A stretch of 64,000 bases of DNA from Flammeovirga pectinis (GCF_003970675.1 NZ_CP034563.1:1121501-1185500), one strand, 5' to 3'. Shown: positions 46,896-57,387, numbered from the stretch's first letter. Numbers and translations: made by a program. The notes: generated from the sequence alone by a model not told the origin.

Positions 46896-47803
46896 TGAAA
46901 AGGGTAACTTTAATTGGGGCTGGAAAAGTAGCCACTCATTTAGGAACAGCATTAGAAGACAATGGTATAATTATTCAAGAGGTCTTTAGCAGAGATATTA
47001 AAAAAGCACGAAGCCTTGCTCGTAGATTTTATGATGCAAGACCTACTGATTCTTTAAACTTTAAAAGTAGCTATTCAGAGGTTTTTATAATTGCTGTAAG
47101 TGATAATGCTATCTCTGATGTTGCTGAACAAATTGTATTACCAAATCACAATGCAATACTTGCGCACACTTCAGGTGCTACACCTTTAGAATCACTTGCT
47201 GGAAGTTCTCTGTATACTGGTATTTTCTATCCTCTACAAACATTTTCTTTTGATAAGACAGTCGATTTTTCTCAAATTCCAGTCTGTATTGATGCAACTA
47301 CTAAAGGTGCTTTAGATAGGCTTGCAGAATTAGCTCACCGACTAACCCCTAAGGTTTTTCATCTTACAAATGAAGAAAGAAAAAAGCTACATATTTCTGC
47401 TGTTTTTGCCTGTAATTTTACTAATTATTTAATGGAAGTATCATCTCAAATGGCAGACGAAGCTGGAATGGCTTTCCAAGACCTTAAACATTTAGTTGAT
47501 GAGACAATAGAGAAAGCATTTACTTTAGAAGCTCCTATAGATGGACAAACAGGACCTGCAATTCGAAAAGATATTAAGACTATAAAACGCCATCAAGAGT
47601 CTTTAACTACTACTCACCCTAATTTTTTACCAATTTATCAAATGATGACTGACGCAATTCAAGGTAAAGTTGGACAATACAAAACTGCTCATGAAGTAGA
47701 AATTGATAGGTTAGAAAAAGAACGTTTACTAATCGAAGAACAAATTGAAAAAGAAAGAGCTGCTTCTGGTTTAAGTCAAGAAGACGAAGATTATATAGCT
47801 TAA
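46895..47803 (+). CDS. Rossmann-fold DUF2520 protein
   Basis: A 302-residue protein with an N-terminal NAD(P)-binding motif (VTLIGAGKVATHLGTAL) and the DUF2520 C-terminal helical domain (ERKKLHISAVFACNFTNYLMEVS, then TGPAIRKDIKTIKRHQESL). It looks like a ProC/6-phosphogluconate-type oxidoreductase without assigned substrate. The C-terminal ~50 residues are a charged coiled coil (EVEIDRLEKERLLIEEQIEKERA). It is translationally coupled to the beta-CASP gene. Confidence 0.85.
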   Translation: MKRVTLIGAGKVATHLGTALEDNGIIIQEVFSRDIKKARSLARRFYDARPTDSLNFKSSYSEVFIIAVSDNAISDVAEQIVLPNHNAILAHTSGATPLESLAGSSLYTGIFYPLQTFSFDKTVDFSQIPVCIDATTKGALDRLAELAHRLTPKVFHLTNEERKKLHISAVFACNFTNYLMEVSSQMADEAGMAFQDLKHLVDETIEKAFTLEAPIDGQTGPAIRKDIKTIKRHQESLTTTHPNFLPIYQMMTDAIQGKVGQYKTAHEVEIDRLEKERLLIEEQIEKERAASGLSQEDEDYIA

Positions 47804-47856
47804 TATAAAATCACCACAAACATTCTATAGCATTACATATCAGCTATTTACAAAAA

Positions 47857-47899
47857 CAAAAGCCACCTTTAACTTAATAAGTCAAAGATGGCTTTTTAT
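47857..47899. terminator. Bidirectional terminator
   Basis: AAAAGCCACCTTTAACTTA pairs with GTCAAAGATGGCTTTTT (few mismatches), between the DUF2520 gene and the convergent thioredoxin-fold gene. Confidence 0.8.
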
Positions 47900-47915
47900 T
47901 TTTCCTATGAAAAAT

Positions 47916-49037
47916 TTATTGATTTAGAAAAGATAATGCTTTATCTATTTCAGCATCCAATTGCTTTACTTGTTTAGGACTTCCACCACCGCCAATTTTA
48001 GCATATCTGATTATTCTATTTGGGTCTACTATTAAGATATAAGGATATTTTTTTATACCTAACGGCTGAGTTATATAACTTCCTTCACCAGCTACTTGAA
48101 ATTTTATATTTTTAAATTTCACAAACTGTTCTGTTTCATAATCCTTATTTAAACTCACACCAATAAATTCAACATTTTGGTTTTTGTATTTCTCTTGTAA
48201 GTCATTTACTGTTTTGTATAAATAATTACAAGGATTACATTTTTCATAAAAGAATACAAAAAACATAACATGATCAGTATTTTTTCTTGTGTCAATTTTC
48301 TTATCGTCTAACGTAAGTATTTTTAAATGAGGTATCTTATCGCCTACTCTTTCAAATTTTTCTTCTGCAATAATTTCTTTAGCTTTTAACGATCTTTCTT
48401 TGTATTCTTCTTTGGTATAAATAGTAAAACCATATAAAGAAAAATGCTCTTTCGGTACATCGTGTGTATATGTTATAGATTTTGCTGTTAGAGTGATGTA
48501 GCCTAGTTTTTTATCAAAAATTACAGTCTCTAATGCAAACCCCTTAGCAGTTGAACGATGATTATAAGTTAAACCTAGCTCTTCGGTAGTATAGATTTCT
48601 TTTACCTGACCTTTCACTTTTAAAGTATATTTTTGACATTCAATACCAGCAATTGTTTTGGTCTTTCCTTTTATCTTTTTTGCATTTCTTTGCCATTGCC
48701 CAAAATCTTTAGAAATGGCATATCTAGTTGCATCTTCAAACTTACAAGTATATTGTTTTCGTTCGTTATAATCTAGTAGCGTAAATACATCAAAGTCTCT
48801 ACTTTTATTAGTATAAATTCTTCTCATTACTAACCTGTCTTTGTTATAAAGTACAGTTACCTCATTGTAGAATAAACTTTGACTCCTTTCCTCTTTTGTA
48901 AGTTTTCTTTCAAATTTGACATCAAAATTTACCACTACAGCTCCTTGTAGTTTTTTTACTTTTTCTGTTCTGTAATCAGCTTGAGCAAATGCTGTAGTCG
49001 TAGTAATAAATAATAGTAATATGGCGAAGATTTTCAT
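47916..49037 (-). CDS. Secreted thioredoxin-fold (TlpA-like) protein with N-terminal GLPGLI-like domain
   Basis: A 373-residue exported protein (signal peptide ending TTAFAQ). Residues ~20-210 form a beta-rich domain of the type fused or adjacent to GLPGLI proteins. Residues ~230-373 are a TlpA/AhpC-like domain with the redox motif CNPC in FFYEKCNPCNYLYK and the cis-proline region IKKYPYILIVDPNRIIRYAKIG. It probably reduces or isomerises disulfides in the periplasm or transfers electrons to envelope proteins. The gene stands alone between a terminator and the CHAT gene. Confidence 0.8.
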   Translation of the reverse strand: MKIFAILLLFITTTTAFAQADYRTEKVKKLQGAVVVNFDVKFERKLTKEERSQSLFYNEVTVLYNKDRLVMRRIYTNKSRDFDVFTLLDYNERKQYTCKFEDATRYAISKDFGQWQRNAKKIKGKTKTIAGIECQKYTLKVKGQVKEIYTTEELGLTYNHRSTAKGFALETVIFDKKLGYITLTAKSITYTHDVPKEHFSLYGFTIYTKEEYKERSLKAKEIIAEEKFERVGDKIPHLKILTLDDKKIDTRKNTDHVMFFVFFYEKCNPCNYLYKTVNDLQEKYKNQNVEFIGVSLNKDYETEQFVKFKNIKFQVAGEGSYITQPLGIKKYPYILIVDPNRIIRYAKIGGGGSPKQVKQLDAEIDKALSFLNQ

Positions 49038-49190
49038 TTTAGCTTATCAGTAATAGTCATAAAAAATAAATGACTTGAAAGTTAAATGAATTAAGAATAA
49101 CTACCATAAGCACAATTAAACTGTGTCAGAAATAATCCATTTTATGTTAATAGTAGTATCCAAAATCGTTATAACTAGAAATGTCTTCTT

Positions 49191-52100
49191 CTAGTTAACT
49201 AAAATAAACGCACCCCAATAGTATGGTTTCACATATTCTTTCTTAACAACAAGTTGAGCCTCTCTAAATGCTATTTCTTTATTTCCTGTTGCCATCCACC
49301 TTTCGTAAAAAGTATTCATTAATAGCTGAGTCGCTCTATCATCTACACTCCATAAACTCATTATTATCGATTTTGCACCTGCTATACTAAATGCATATTG
49401 CAAACCAGAAATACCATCACCTTCTGATACATCTGTTAAACCAGTTTGACAAGCAGAAAGGATCACTAATCTTGTATTTTTTAAGTTAAGTGATTTTGCT
49501 TCATAAGCAGTTAGAATACCATCATTCCCTGTTTCATAAATAGAATTAATATCTTTTGTATACCTATCAGAAATTTCAGAAAAGAATAAACCAGATTTTA
49601 ATAAAGCATTTGAAGATACCGGATTAGACAATTTATTAATATAAAAACCGTGCGTTGCTATATGTAAAATTGATGGCGATGTCTTTAAATTTTTTATATA
49701 ATTTTCTGTTGCTTTTTCTCTGGTAAGTGATGTAACATTCCAGTTTTTAGATTTAAATAATGCTTCCGTATTTTGCACCTCTTTAGCAGTTGCAGGGAGA
49801 TCATCCAATTCAAAAAAGTAACTATCATCGTCTTCACTTTCTTCCATAGATCTGCTCAAAGCTTCTCTACTTTCAAGAGTAGAAAACTCTGGGTTACCTA
49901 TTAACAGTATGTCTTTATTGTTGAACTTTTGATCTTTTGATCTAAAAACTTGTGATGTACTTGTTACTAATCGAATTTTATCTTCTTCTATAACATTCTT
50001 TCCAGTTTCTGGGTTTTTGAGGATATTTAAACTCAATAAATTGTAAACAGCATCATTACTAACAATAATAGAAGGCTCTTCTAAAGCTAAAGAATCTACA
50101 AATGTTTTTATTGGTTTCCAATAAGAAGTATAAGGGTCTACTGCAGAAGATGATGTCCCTTTAAAAGTAAGCGATCTACTTGCTGGTGAAGTAGTTTTAG
50201 TATAGCTTTTTAAAGCTATTCCTTCCAATTTATCAGCAGTTCCAATCTCAATTAAATAAGGTACCTCACTCTTTTTATGGATACCTAAAGCAATGTATTT
50301 AGAAATAGAATCTTGTACATCGTTAATTTTAATTATCTCTACAGCCACTTCATTTTCATTTAAATCCGATTGTATATCAGACCAATCAATGTAGTTTTTT
50401 TCAAGTTTAGCATCTCCTACTGCATCGCTAGCATAAACCAAAGATTTCTCTAGATTATTAATCCTATCTCTTGTTACAAAAGAATTGTAACCTACTTCTT
50501 TTCGTTCTGATTTCGACATATAATTCACCGCTGCTAATTGCGACTTCATAGCTGTCATTACGTCTAAATAATTATCAAATCTTAGTTCATCGCGATAAGC
50601 TCCTAAATCATTTATCTTTTTATTTCTAGTAATTGCCTCGTTCAGAAAATACTTTCTATAATTAAGTTGAATATTATAACACTGACTCAACATGGCATCC
50701 GATACATTTTCTCCTTGCATAATAAATATGGTAAAGAAGAAAGAAAATACTTTTTTAGTATTATGTATGTATTGGATTTTTTCATCCTCACTAGAAAATT
50801 TTAAATTCTTTTCATACTGAGAAAAACGCATATTTGTTGCCTTAATAATTATCTTCTCAGCTTGGCGCATTTCTCCTTTTAGAGCCTGTATATATGCTAT
50901 TCTTCCTAAAAGTGCGGGTTGATAAATTGACTCATCACTAAACGAATTAATTAGCTTATTGTATTGATCTAATGCTTTATCAATTTCTCCTTTATCAACA
51001 AGGATATTTGCAATGGCATCTATAATAATTAATGAATAGTATTCTCCAGATTGAATACCTAATTTTTGAGAAATCGATAAAGCTAATTCATAAGCTGTTT
51101 GAGCCTTATCAAGTTGGTTGTTTAAGGTATAATAAATACCCTTTAAATAATTCACTCTCACCATTAAGTAATGGTATTTTTGGCATTTCTCAACAATTAA
51201 GTTTTCACAATTCTCTATTCTCTCTAAAGTACCAATAGTATCATTTAACGATAGTGTAGCATTAACATCGCTCAATACAATTTTTATGTAATCTATTGTA
51301 TTGGTCATTTCTCTTCTTTTCAGAAATTTTAGTTCTGTTGATGCAGCTTTTTTGGCATCATCTAATCTACCTAAGACCAAATCCAAATCTACCAATGCTA
51401 CTACTGCAGAATTATAATGAGAAGTGTAATATACTTTCTCTTGCCTAATAAGTGATATTAGTTCTGTAACATGTAACTCGGCATCTATATAATCCCCTTT
51501 CATGAAACTTAGCTTACCTTTTAAACTGAGATAATAATAGCTTAGGCTTCTTTTATCGTAATTTGTTGCTTCAATTTTAGTTAAATAATCTTCTGCATTC
51601 TGTATATAACCTTGATTAATATTTATCTTTGCTAAGTCTAAAAGTACTTCTGTAAATTCGTTTTTATCAAAAGAATCTGGGTTGTAATGTCCTTCTATAT
51701 TTACTAATAAACGTTTTGCTGTTTCAAATTTAGATTGCCTTTTGTAGACTTTAGCAATTTTATGTAAACCAATAAAATACCAAGGGTGTGCTTTACCAAG
51801 TGTAACTGCAATGTTTTTCTCAAACTTATTATAATAGGATAATGCAATATCAAAATTCTCTTTAAGCATCATTGCATCACCGAAAGTTAATACTACTTGT
51901 GCATATAATGGGCTATTAACTTGGTTAAGTTCAACAACAGCTTTATCTACCATTTTTAATAGTTCAGATGCTTCTGTTGGTTTGTACCATTTAACATACA
52001 AATCTGCTAAAAGAACCTTAATCCATTCTGGTTGTATGTATACTTTACCGGTTTTATTGTACTGAATTTCATTAAATTCTAAAGCATCAAAAAACAAACT

Positions 52101-52670
52101 TTCAGCTTCTAAAAAATTACCTTTAAGTTGTTCTATTAATGCTTTATTTAATATAGTATAGCCATAATCAATATGTTCTTTAGATAATGTTTTCTGATAG
52201 ATTACCTCTACTTCATTTAAATATCCTAAAGCCCCAAATAAATCGTGTTGTTGTGTTTTACAAAGTATCAAAAGGTTTAATGCCAAGCCGTAGTCTGGAT
52301 ATAGCCAACCTGTTGTTTTATTCATTATGGCTATTGCCTCTTCTAAATGATGGATTGAAAGTTTATATTCTCTTCTACCAATGCACAGTTTTGAAGAAAA
52401 TATTAATGGAACTACAAGGTTAACTGATATTTCTCCATGTTTTTCTTTAATCTCATTAATCCATTGTATCGATAATTCTTTCGCTTCAATTAATCTTCCA
52501 CTTTGTTGTAAAGTAGTTAGAGAATCAACGTACAAACGTTCATTATTAATTGTATTCGCATTGCAAAACTGAACTGTACAGAACAGTAATGATAATATGA
52601 GTAGTAGATTTTTCACAGTAGTAATTCTAGGAGACTTGTAGTTTGAAAACAGTAGTATAGTTATGAACAC
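49191..52670 (-). CDS. TPR-CHAT domain protein (caspase-like protease candidate)
   Basis: A 1159-residue protein. The N-terminus has a signal peptide; a GTG start at 52616 would give the cleaner VKNLLLILSLLFCTVQFCNA, so the true start is uncertain. Residues ~50-650 are tetratricopeptide-like helix pairs. The C-terminal ~350 residues are a CHAT domain with the His-Cys dyad in ILHIATHGFY near residue 1003 and LSACQTGLTDVSEGDG near 1068. CHAT is related to caspases and separase, and some bacterial CHAT proteins are proteases. Here it is exported, and no partner gene is adjacent. Confidence 0.85.
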   Translation of the reverse strand: MFITILLFSNYKSPRITTVKNLLLILSLLFCTVQFCNANTINNERLYVDSLTTLQQSGRLIEAKELSIQWINEIKEKHGEISVNLVVPLIFSSKLCIGRREYKLSIHHLEEAIAIMNKTTGWLYPDYGLALNLLILCKTQQHDLFGALGYLNEVEVIYQKTLSKEHIDYGYTILNKALIEQLKGNFLEAESLFFDALEFNEIQYNKTGKVYIQPEWIKVLLADLYVKWYKPTEASELLKMVDKAVVELNQVNSPLYAQVVLTFGDAMMLKENFDIALSYYNKFEKNIAVTLGKAHPWYFIGLHKIAKVYKRQSKFETAKRLLVNIEGHYNPDSFDKNEFTEVLLDLAKININQGYIQNAEDYLTKIEATNYDKRSLSYYYLSLKGKLSFMKGDYIDAELHVTELISLIRQEKVYYTSHYNSAVVALVDLDLVLGRLDDAKKAASTELKFLKRREMTNTIDYIKIVLSDVNATLSLNDTIGTLERIENCENLIVEKCQKYHYLMVRVNYLKGIYYTLNNQLDKAQTAYELALSISQKLGIQSGEYYSLIIIDAIANILVDKGEIDKALDQYNKLINSFSDESIYQPALLGRIAYIQALKGEMRQAEKIIIKATNMRFSQYEKNLKFSSEDEKIQYIHNTKKVFSFFFTIFIMQGENVSDAMLSQCYNIQLNYRKYFLNEAITRNKKINDLGAYRDELRFDNYLDVMTAMKSQLAAVNYMSKSERKEVGYNSFVTRDRINNLEKSLVYASDAVGDAKLEKNYIDWSDIQSDLNENEVAVEIIKINDVQDSISKYIALGIHKKSEVPYLIEIGTADKLEGIALKSYTKTTSPASRSLTFKGTSSSAVDPYTSYWKPIKTFVDSLALEEPSIIVSNDAVYNLLSLNILKNPETGKNVIEEDKIRLVTSTSQVFRSKDQKFNNKDILLIGNPEFSTLESREALSRSMEESEDDDSYFFELDDLPATAKEVQNTEALFKSKNWNVTSLTREKATENYIKNLKTSPSILHIATHGFYINKLSNPVSSNALLKSGLFFSEISDRYTKDINSIYETGNDGILTAYEAKSLNLKNTRLVILSACQTGLTDVSEGDGISGLQYAFSIAGAKSIIMSLWSVDDRATQLLMNTFYERWMATGNKEIAFREAQLVVKKEYVKPYYWGAFILVN

Positions 52671-52949
52671 TAAAATTAGTTCATTGATTCTTTTTATAAA
52701 AATAATCTTAACGATATATAAGATAAATACAAATAAACTCTTCTACAAGATTTCTATTTAAAGATTCCTCTTTTGCTAAAATCTATCTGTTTTACTTTAA
52801 TTTTTTAATCAATTGTGAATTATTTTGTAATAAGACCACTATAAAATTACCATAGGATAACAAAGTCAAAAAGAGTGTAACCTAAACTTCAAATAAATAG
52901 TTTACCATTAAACAATCAAATACTTCTACATCATTAAAATTTATATAAA

Positions 52950-53438
52950 ATGAAAAATAATATTCTATTTACAGTAATTATAGCATTAGCTTCTTTTGTT
53001 TCTTCTTGTTCTACTTCTAATGATTTAGAGCCTATTTTTCCAGAAGCATCTGCCCCAGTTTATGATGATGATATTAATTATGGTAAAGATAACCCACTTG
53101 AAGATGGTGATGCAGATTATACTAATGATGCAATTCCGAATGGAATAATTTATTCTTGTACCTTTGTAAGTAGATTGGGTAAAGAGCTTGTTAATAATGA
53201 TGGTTTCACTTTAAATAGTTCTGGTTATACCCATGATGAAACAGGTCAATTATCATATATAGTTGATGTAACTTCTCCTGATGGGCAACAAATTAGGTAT
53301 AAAGCAGAGTATGACTCACGTCAATTTGTGCTAACCATTAAAAATTGTGATACTACTAATGTTACTATTTTCTATGCTATTGAGACTGAGTATGGTTCTT
53401 CAATAAACAACCCAGATTTTCAATTACCATGTAAATAA
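52950..53438 (+). CDS. Small lipoprotein of unknown function
   Basis: A 162-residue protein with lipobox SSC after a signal peptide, a low-complexity acidic linker (YDDDINYGKDNPLEDGDADYTND), then a small domain with two cysteines. Such linkers place a domain away from the membrane. No family is recognised. It stands alone, divergent from the CHAT gene and convergent with the LolA-like gene. Confidence 0.65.
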   Translation: MKNNILFTVIIALASFVSSCSTSNDLEPIFPEASAPVYDDDINYGKDNPLEDGDADYTNDAIPNGIIYSCTFVSRLGKELVNNDGFTLNSSGYTHDETGQLSYIVDVTSPDGQQIRYKAEYDSRQFVLTIKNCDTTNVTIFYAIETEYGSSINNPDFQLPCK

Positions 53439-53452
53439 ATAAAAGATACTAC

Positions 53453-53488
53453 ACCACAAAAGGAGAGCTTAGGTTCTCCTTTTGTGGT
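53453..53488. terminator. Bidirectional terminator
   Basis: ACCACAAAAGGAGA pairs with TCTCCTTTTGTGGT around a short loop, between convergent genes. Confidence 0.85.
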
Positions 53489-53493
53489 TATTG

Positions 53494-54225
53494 CTATTTT
53501 TTTAGATTTGCTTTATTGAATACATTATCAGATATAGGTACATTGTCTTGCATTTCTAAAACGACAAAATCTGTTCCTTTACCATCTTTTAAAACATCTT
53601 TATAATTCATTTTAAAAGGATAATATCTTCCATTTACAAGGCGAATGTCTTGCATGTTTACAGTTTTCAACATCTGTCCACTTTTGGCAAATAAATCTTG
53701 ACGCATTACAGCAAAGTGTTTCTTTTCTACCCACATTTTCATTTTTGGATAAGAAATATCCTCCACTTTTGCATCTAGTTCCATAATATAACACTCCTCT
53801 CCATTCATCTCCTCTTCACCAACAATTTTTGGTATATACATTTCTACAAGTTTTCGTTCTTGCATCATGTCTTCATAAGACATATCGGAACCATTTACAG
53901 ATTGTCTTAACATGTGGCCAGAAATCTGAATAGTACGGTCAGATGATGGAGAATATATCCAAAGTTTGTCATCTAGCTTCAACATCTTTGTTCCCTTTTC
54001 TCTTGCAGGAGATAAGTACTCAGAAAAGGTATCATTGGTACCTCTAGAATAGGCATCCATCACAATTTCTTTGTTTTTCCTTTTTCCATATACAATCATC
54101 TTTGATTTTGTGATTTTTGTATTTGAAAACATATTTTCATCAATCTTCTTGAGCATTGCTACAGGATCTTGAGCATTTGTGAAGCTTGTGATCAGTAGGA
54201 ATGCTAGTGTAAATATTTTTTTCAT
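53494..54225 (-). CDS. LolA-like outer-membrane lipoprotein-sorting protein
   Basis: A 243-residue exported protein (signal peptide ending TSFTNA). The motifs KMLKLDDKLWIYSPSSDRTIQISGHMLRQSVNGSDMSYEDMM and DISYPKMKMWVEKKHFAVMRQDLFAKSG are typical of the LolA-like sorting family (DUF1329/LolA-like) that carries lipids or lipoproteins across the periplasm. It is the last gene of an operon with two permeases, an ATPase, an outer-membrane barrel and a TetR regulator. This arrangement suggests a lipid or lipoprotein transport system. Confidence 0.85.
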   Translation of the reverse strand: MKKIFTLAFLLITSFTNAQDPVAMLKKIDENMFSNTKITKSKMIVYGKRKNKEIVMDAYSRGTNDTFSEYLSPAREKGTKMLKLDDKLWIYSPSSDRTIQISGHMLRQSVNGSDMSYEDMMQERKLVEMYIPKIVGEEEMNGEECYIMELDAKVEDISYPKMKMWVEKKHFAVMRQDLFAKSGQMLKTVNMQDIRLVNGRYYPFKMNYKDVLKDGKGTDFVVLEMQDNVPISDNVFNKANLKK

Positions 54226-54243
54226 GCTATGACTTTTTTTTAT

Positions 54244-55515
54244 TTAGACTCCTAATTCGTTAAATAACTCAGATGTTTGTCGTTTAAAAATACCCCTACC
54301 AGATAATAATGCACCTAAAAAAGTAGCGATTACGCCAGGGAAAAATCCTATCCAAAATTGAGTGGGAACAATTTGAGCTCTAATAACATTAGAAATCAAA
54401 ACATTTACATTACCTGTCATTTCGGAGATATCTAAACCCACTTCTTGAAGATATAGTGTAATGAGCAATCCGAAAATGGTACCTATTACAGAACCAATTA
54501 CACCTACAACTACAGATTCCATTAATAATGACTTATAAATAGCCCTTTTAGATTCCCCCATTGCAATACGAATACCGAATTCAGTATATCTTCTTAAACC
54601 TCCTAAAAGGCCTGTATTCCAAAGAACTATAGACATTGCAATAATGAAGAAAATACTAAAAATAGAACTAATAGAGTTGGCCATATCAAGCATGTTACTT
54701 AAACCATTCTGATCTCTTAATGCTAACATTTCTGGAGCGTATTCATCTTTATCGTTCTCAAAAGAGGCATTGTATGTTGTTTTTATTTCGTTGATTCTTT
54801 CCTCATCGTAAACTCCGTTTTGTAAGAAACCATAAATCTCTTGTGCCGCATCGGCCATATCTAAGATGTTTTCAGCATCCTTAGTATCAATAATAAAAGT
54901 ACGATCGTCCATTACAGACATTCCAAACTCGACAGCTCCAACGTAAGTGAAGTTTTGGAACGACATACTTCCGTCCATTGTTGATCCAAAATAAGTAATT
55001 GTATCACCAATTTTAACACCCATACGTTTTGCTAAACCTTGCCCTAAAAGCATTTCAAAAGGTCCACTTGGAAGACGACCTTCTACAATGTTTTCAGCAA
55101 TATTCATACGTTTTAAATCTGCATTATTAGAGGATAAATCAAAAGCAATACCTCCTGCAACACCTTGTGTTTTTGTTTGTCCATTCTTATCAGGGACATC
55201 CAAAATACCTCCAAAATTAAAACGTCTTACCCAGTCTACATCAGGATATTTTTCATCTAAATCTGCAATAACATCACTCGCATCTAGAAGTGATAAATCT
55301 AAAGGCTTTTGTGCAATATTCTTTACATATTCCCGCGTCATAACTTTCATATGACCCGTACCAAATCGAGCATTCTGATCAATCATATCACCCGTCATTC
55401 CTTTGATGTAACCCACAAAGAATACGGTAAGGGTAACCCCTAAGCTTACAACAATTATAGGAAGTAAACTTCTGCTTTTGTCTCTAATGAGACCTTTAAA
55501 TAAAAATTCAAACAT
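54244..55515 (-). CDS. ABC transporter permease (FtsX/MacB/LolC type)
   Basis: A 423-residue permease with the N-terminal helix, a large periplasmic domain (~residues 40-270), and three C-terminal helices around IAMSIVLWNTGLLGGLRRYTEFGIRIAMGESKRAIYKSLLMES. This is the MacB/LolC fold that couples ATP hydrolysis to lipoprotein or lipid extraction. It pairs with the second permease, whose stop overlaps its start by one base. The fold fits export of a hydrophobic cargo. Confidence 0.88.
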   Translation of the reverse strand: MFEFLFKGLIRDKSRSLLPIIVVSLGVTLTVFFVGYIKGMTGDMIDQNARFGTGHMKVMTREYVKNIAQKPLDLSLLDASDVIADLDEKYPDVDWVRRFNFGGILDVPDKNGQTKTQGVAGGIAFDLSSNNADLKRMNIAENIVEGRLPSGPFEMLLGQGLAKRMGVKIGDTITYFGSTMDGSMSFQNFTYVGAVEFGMSVMDDRTFIIDTKDAENILDMADAAQEIYGFLQNGVYDEERINEIKTTYNASFENDKDEYAPEMLALRDQNGLSNMLDMANSISSIFSIFFIIAMSIVLWNTGLLGGLRRYTEFGIRIAMGESKRAIYKSLLMESVVVGVIGSVIGTIFGLLITLYLQEVGLDISEMTGNVNVLISNVIRAQIVPTQFWIGFFPGVIATFLGALLSGRGIFKRQTSELFNELGV

Positions 55516-56690
55516 TATTTCTTTCCTTTAAGCGCGTCTACTGTGTTCATTTTAGCAATCTTACGTACAGGTAAATAACTGATCAATGCAGAAAGTGTTA
55601 CTACCCAAAATACTGTTTTTGTAAACAGTTCTACGGTCAGTAAAGGGTAAATATATTCACCTATCGTTATTCCCATTCCTCTTGATTGTTCTAAATTAGA
55701 AGTCATAGGAATGCCTACTTCTCCAAGCCAACCAATAAGTGGAAAAGCTATTATTGAACCTACTGTAGCCGCAATTATGGCATACATCGTTCCTTCTAAA
55801 GTGAATAAAAAGATCACTCTTTTCTTAGTAAAACCTAAAGCGATGTATGTACCGATTTCTTTTTGTCTTTTGAAAACTGAAAATACCTGAGAATCAAAAA
55901 TGGCAATTAGAGCAATCAACATTAAAATTCCATAAAGAAAAGAAGATCCTCCTTTCTTCAGTTCAATGAGGTTATAAAACTCCGAAAGCAATTCATCTTT
56001 TGTTTCAAAAAGCCACGTTGTATTTGATTGTTGATTAAAAGTTTCGTCTGCTAAAAGATAAGTTGCATTTTGTGTCAACCCCGTTAGTTCACCTAAACGA
56101 TCAAGAGCAATCCAAATTTGCCCTGCATCTACAGTAGGTACATTGGTATCAAAAATACCTACAATTGTGATATTCTGAGCATCGAATGTTCCGTTTTTAT
56201 CCTTCCAACGCATCAAAATTTCATCACCTATTTTAAAGTGATTGCTTTGTGCCATTGACTGCCCAATGAGTACTGGAATATTTGCCTTACTTTCTTCTAA
56301 AAGATGAGTGGGTAAAGCTACAACTTTCTGATCTGAAGGTATACCTTTTAAAGATACAGGTATCATTCGTCCTTGAGGATAAATATTTGCTTGTCGAATT
56401 AATACTGGTGTTAAGTGCTTGTCTTTTTCATAAACACCTTGTCCGCTTTCAATTGTAAAAGGATCTAGTTTATCGTACTTAGGGTGGATAACGTGACCAT
56501 GAGCAAATTCCCATGCTATCTGATCTCTAATACCTTGATGCTCCCAACCTGCATACATGCTGTTAAAGAATAAAATCATTACAAAAGCCAAGGCCAAAGT
56601 GATGATTGTAAGCCAAGTTCTCAATCCAGAACTAATTATATTTCTGAATGCTAATCGAAAACTCAACCCTATCTTGTATAGTGTATTCAT
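55515..56690 (-). CDS. ABC transporter permease (FtsX/MacB/LolE type)
   Basis: A 391-residue permease with the same plan: an N-terminal helix, a periplasmic domain and a C-terminal FtsX domain (IDSQVFSVFKRQKEIGTYIALGFTKKRVIFLFTLEGTMYAI appears in the FtsX region). It follows the ATPase gene by four bases. With the second permease it likely forms a LolCE-like heterodimer. Confidence 0.88.
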   Translation of the reverse strand: MNTLYKIGLSFRLAFRNIISSGLRTWLTIITLALAFVMILFFNSMYAGWEHQGIRDQIAWEFAHGHVIHPKYDKLDPFTIESGQGVYEKDKHLTPVLIRQANIYPQGRMIPVSLKGIPSDQKVVALPTHLLEESKANIPVLIGQSMAQSNHFKIGDEILMRWKDKNGTFDAQNITIVGIFDTNVPTVDAGQIWIALDRLGELTGLTQNATYLLADETFNQQSNTTWLFETKDELLSEFYNLIELKKGGSSFLYGILMLIALIAIFDSQVFSVFKRQKEIGTYIALGFTKKRVIFLFTLEGTMYAIIAATVGSIIAFPLIGWLGEVGIPMTSNLEQSRGMGITIGEYIYPLLTVELFTKTVFWVVTLSALISYLPVRKIAKMNTVDALKGKK

Positions 56691-56694
56691 TTTC

Positions 56695-57387
56695 TTAAAT
56701 AATTTCGTCTTTTTTTACTTTACCATCTTCTAATGAAATCACTCTGCTTAGGTATTCAATTACTTTTGTATCATGAGAAGAAAAGACAAAAGTGATTCCC
56801 AAATCTTTGTTCAATTTCTTTAAAATATCCATAATTTTATACGCATTTGTTGAGTCCAAATTTGCTGTTGGTTCATCTGCTAAAACTATATCTGGCTTTT
56901 TTACAATTGACCTTGCAATAGCAACACGTTGTGCTTGTCCTCCAGAAATTTGAGAAGGTTTTTTATTGGCAATATCTGCCAAACCTACCCATTCCAAAGC
57001 TTGCATTACGGCTGCTTTTCTTTCTCCTTTTGATTGTTTTTGAAGTAATAATGGAAACTCTACATTTTCAAAAATGGTATAAACTGGCAGAAGGTTATAG
57101 CTCTGAAAAATAAAGCCAATATGTTCATTTCTAAGTTGTGCAGATTCCTCATCAGATTTAGCAGCTACATTTTTACCACTAATTAGAATCTCTCCTTCTG
57201 ATGGTTCATCTAAAGCACCTACTAAGTTTAGTAATGTCGTTTTTCCAGATCCACTAGGTCCAATAAGACCTGTAAATTCTCCTTTTTTAATATCAAGTTT
57301 GATATTACTAAGGGCCGTAAATTCCGTTTCCCCTACAGGAAAACGTTTTGTTACGTTCTTGATTTCGATGATGTTGTTTGTGTCCAT
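56695..57387 (-). CDS. ABC transporter ATP-binding protein (LolD/MacB-like)
   Basis: A 230-residue ATPase with Walker A GPSGSGKTTLLN, Q-loop FIFQSYNLLPVYTIFENVEFPLLLQ, signature SGGQAQRVAIARS, Walker B DIVLADEPTANLDS and switch histidine SSHD. The Q-loop region matches the LolD/MacB class that drives type VII ABC (mechanotransmission) transporters. It sits directly upstream of its two permeases. Confidence 0.92.
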   Translation of the reverse strand: MDTNNIIEIKNVTKRFPVGETEFTALSNIKLDIKKGEFTGLIGPSGSGKTTLLNLVGALDEPSEGEILISGKNVAAKSDEESAQLRNEHIGFIFQSYNLLPVYTIFENVEFPLLLQKQSKGERKAAVMQALEWVGLADIANKKPSQISGGQAQRVAIARSIVKKPDIVLADEPTANLDSTNAYKIMDILKKLNKDLGITFVFSSHDTKVIEYLSRVISLEDGKVKKDEII

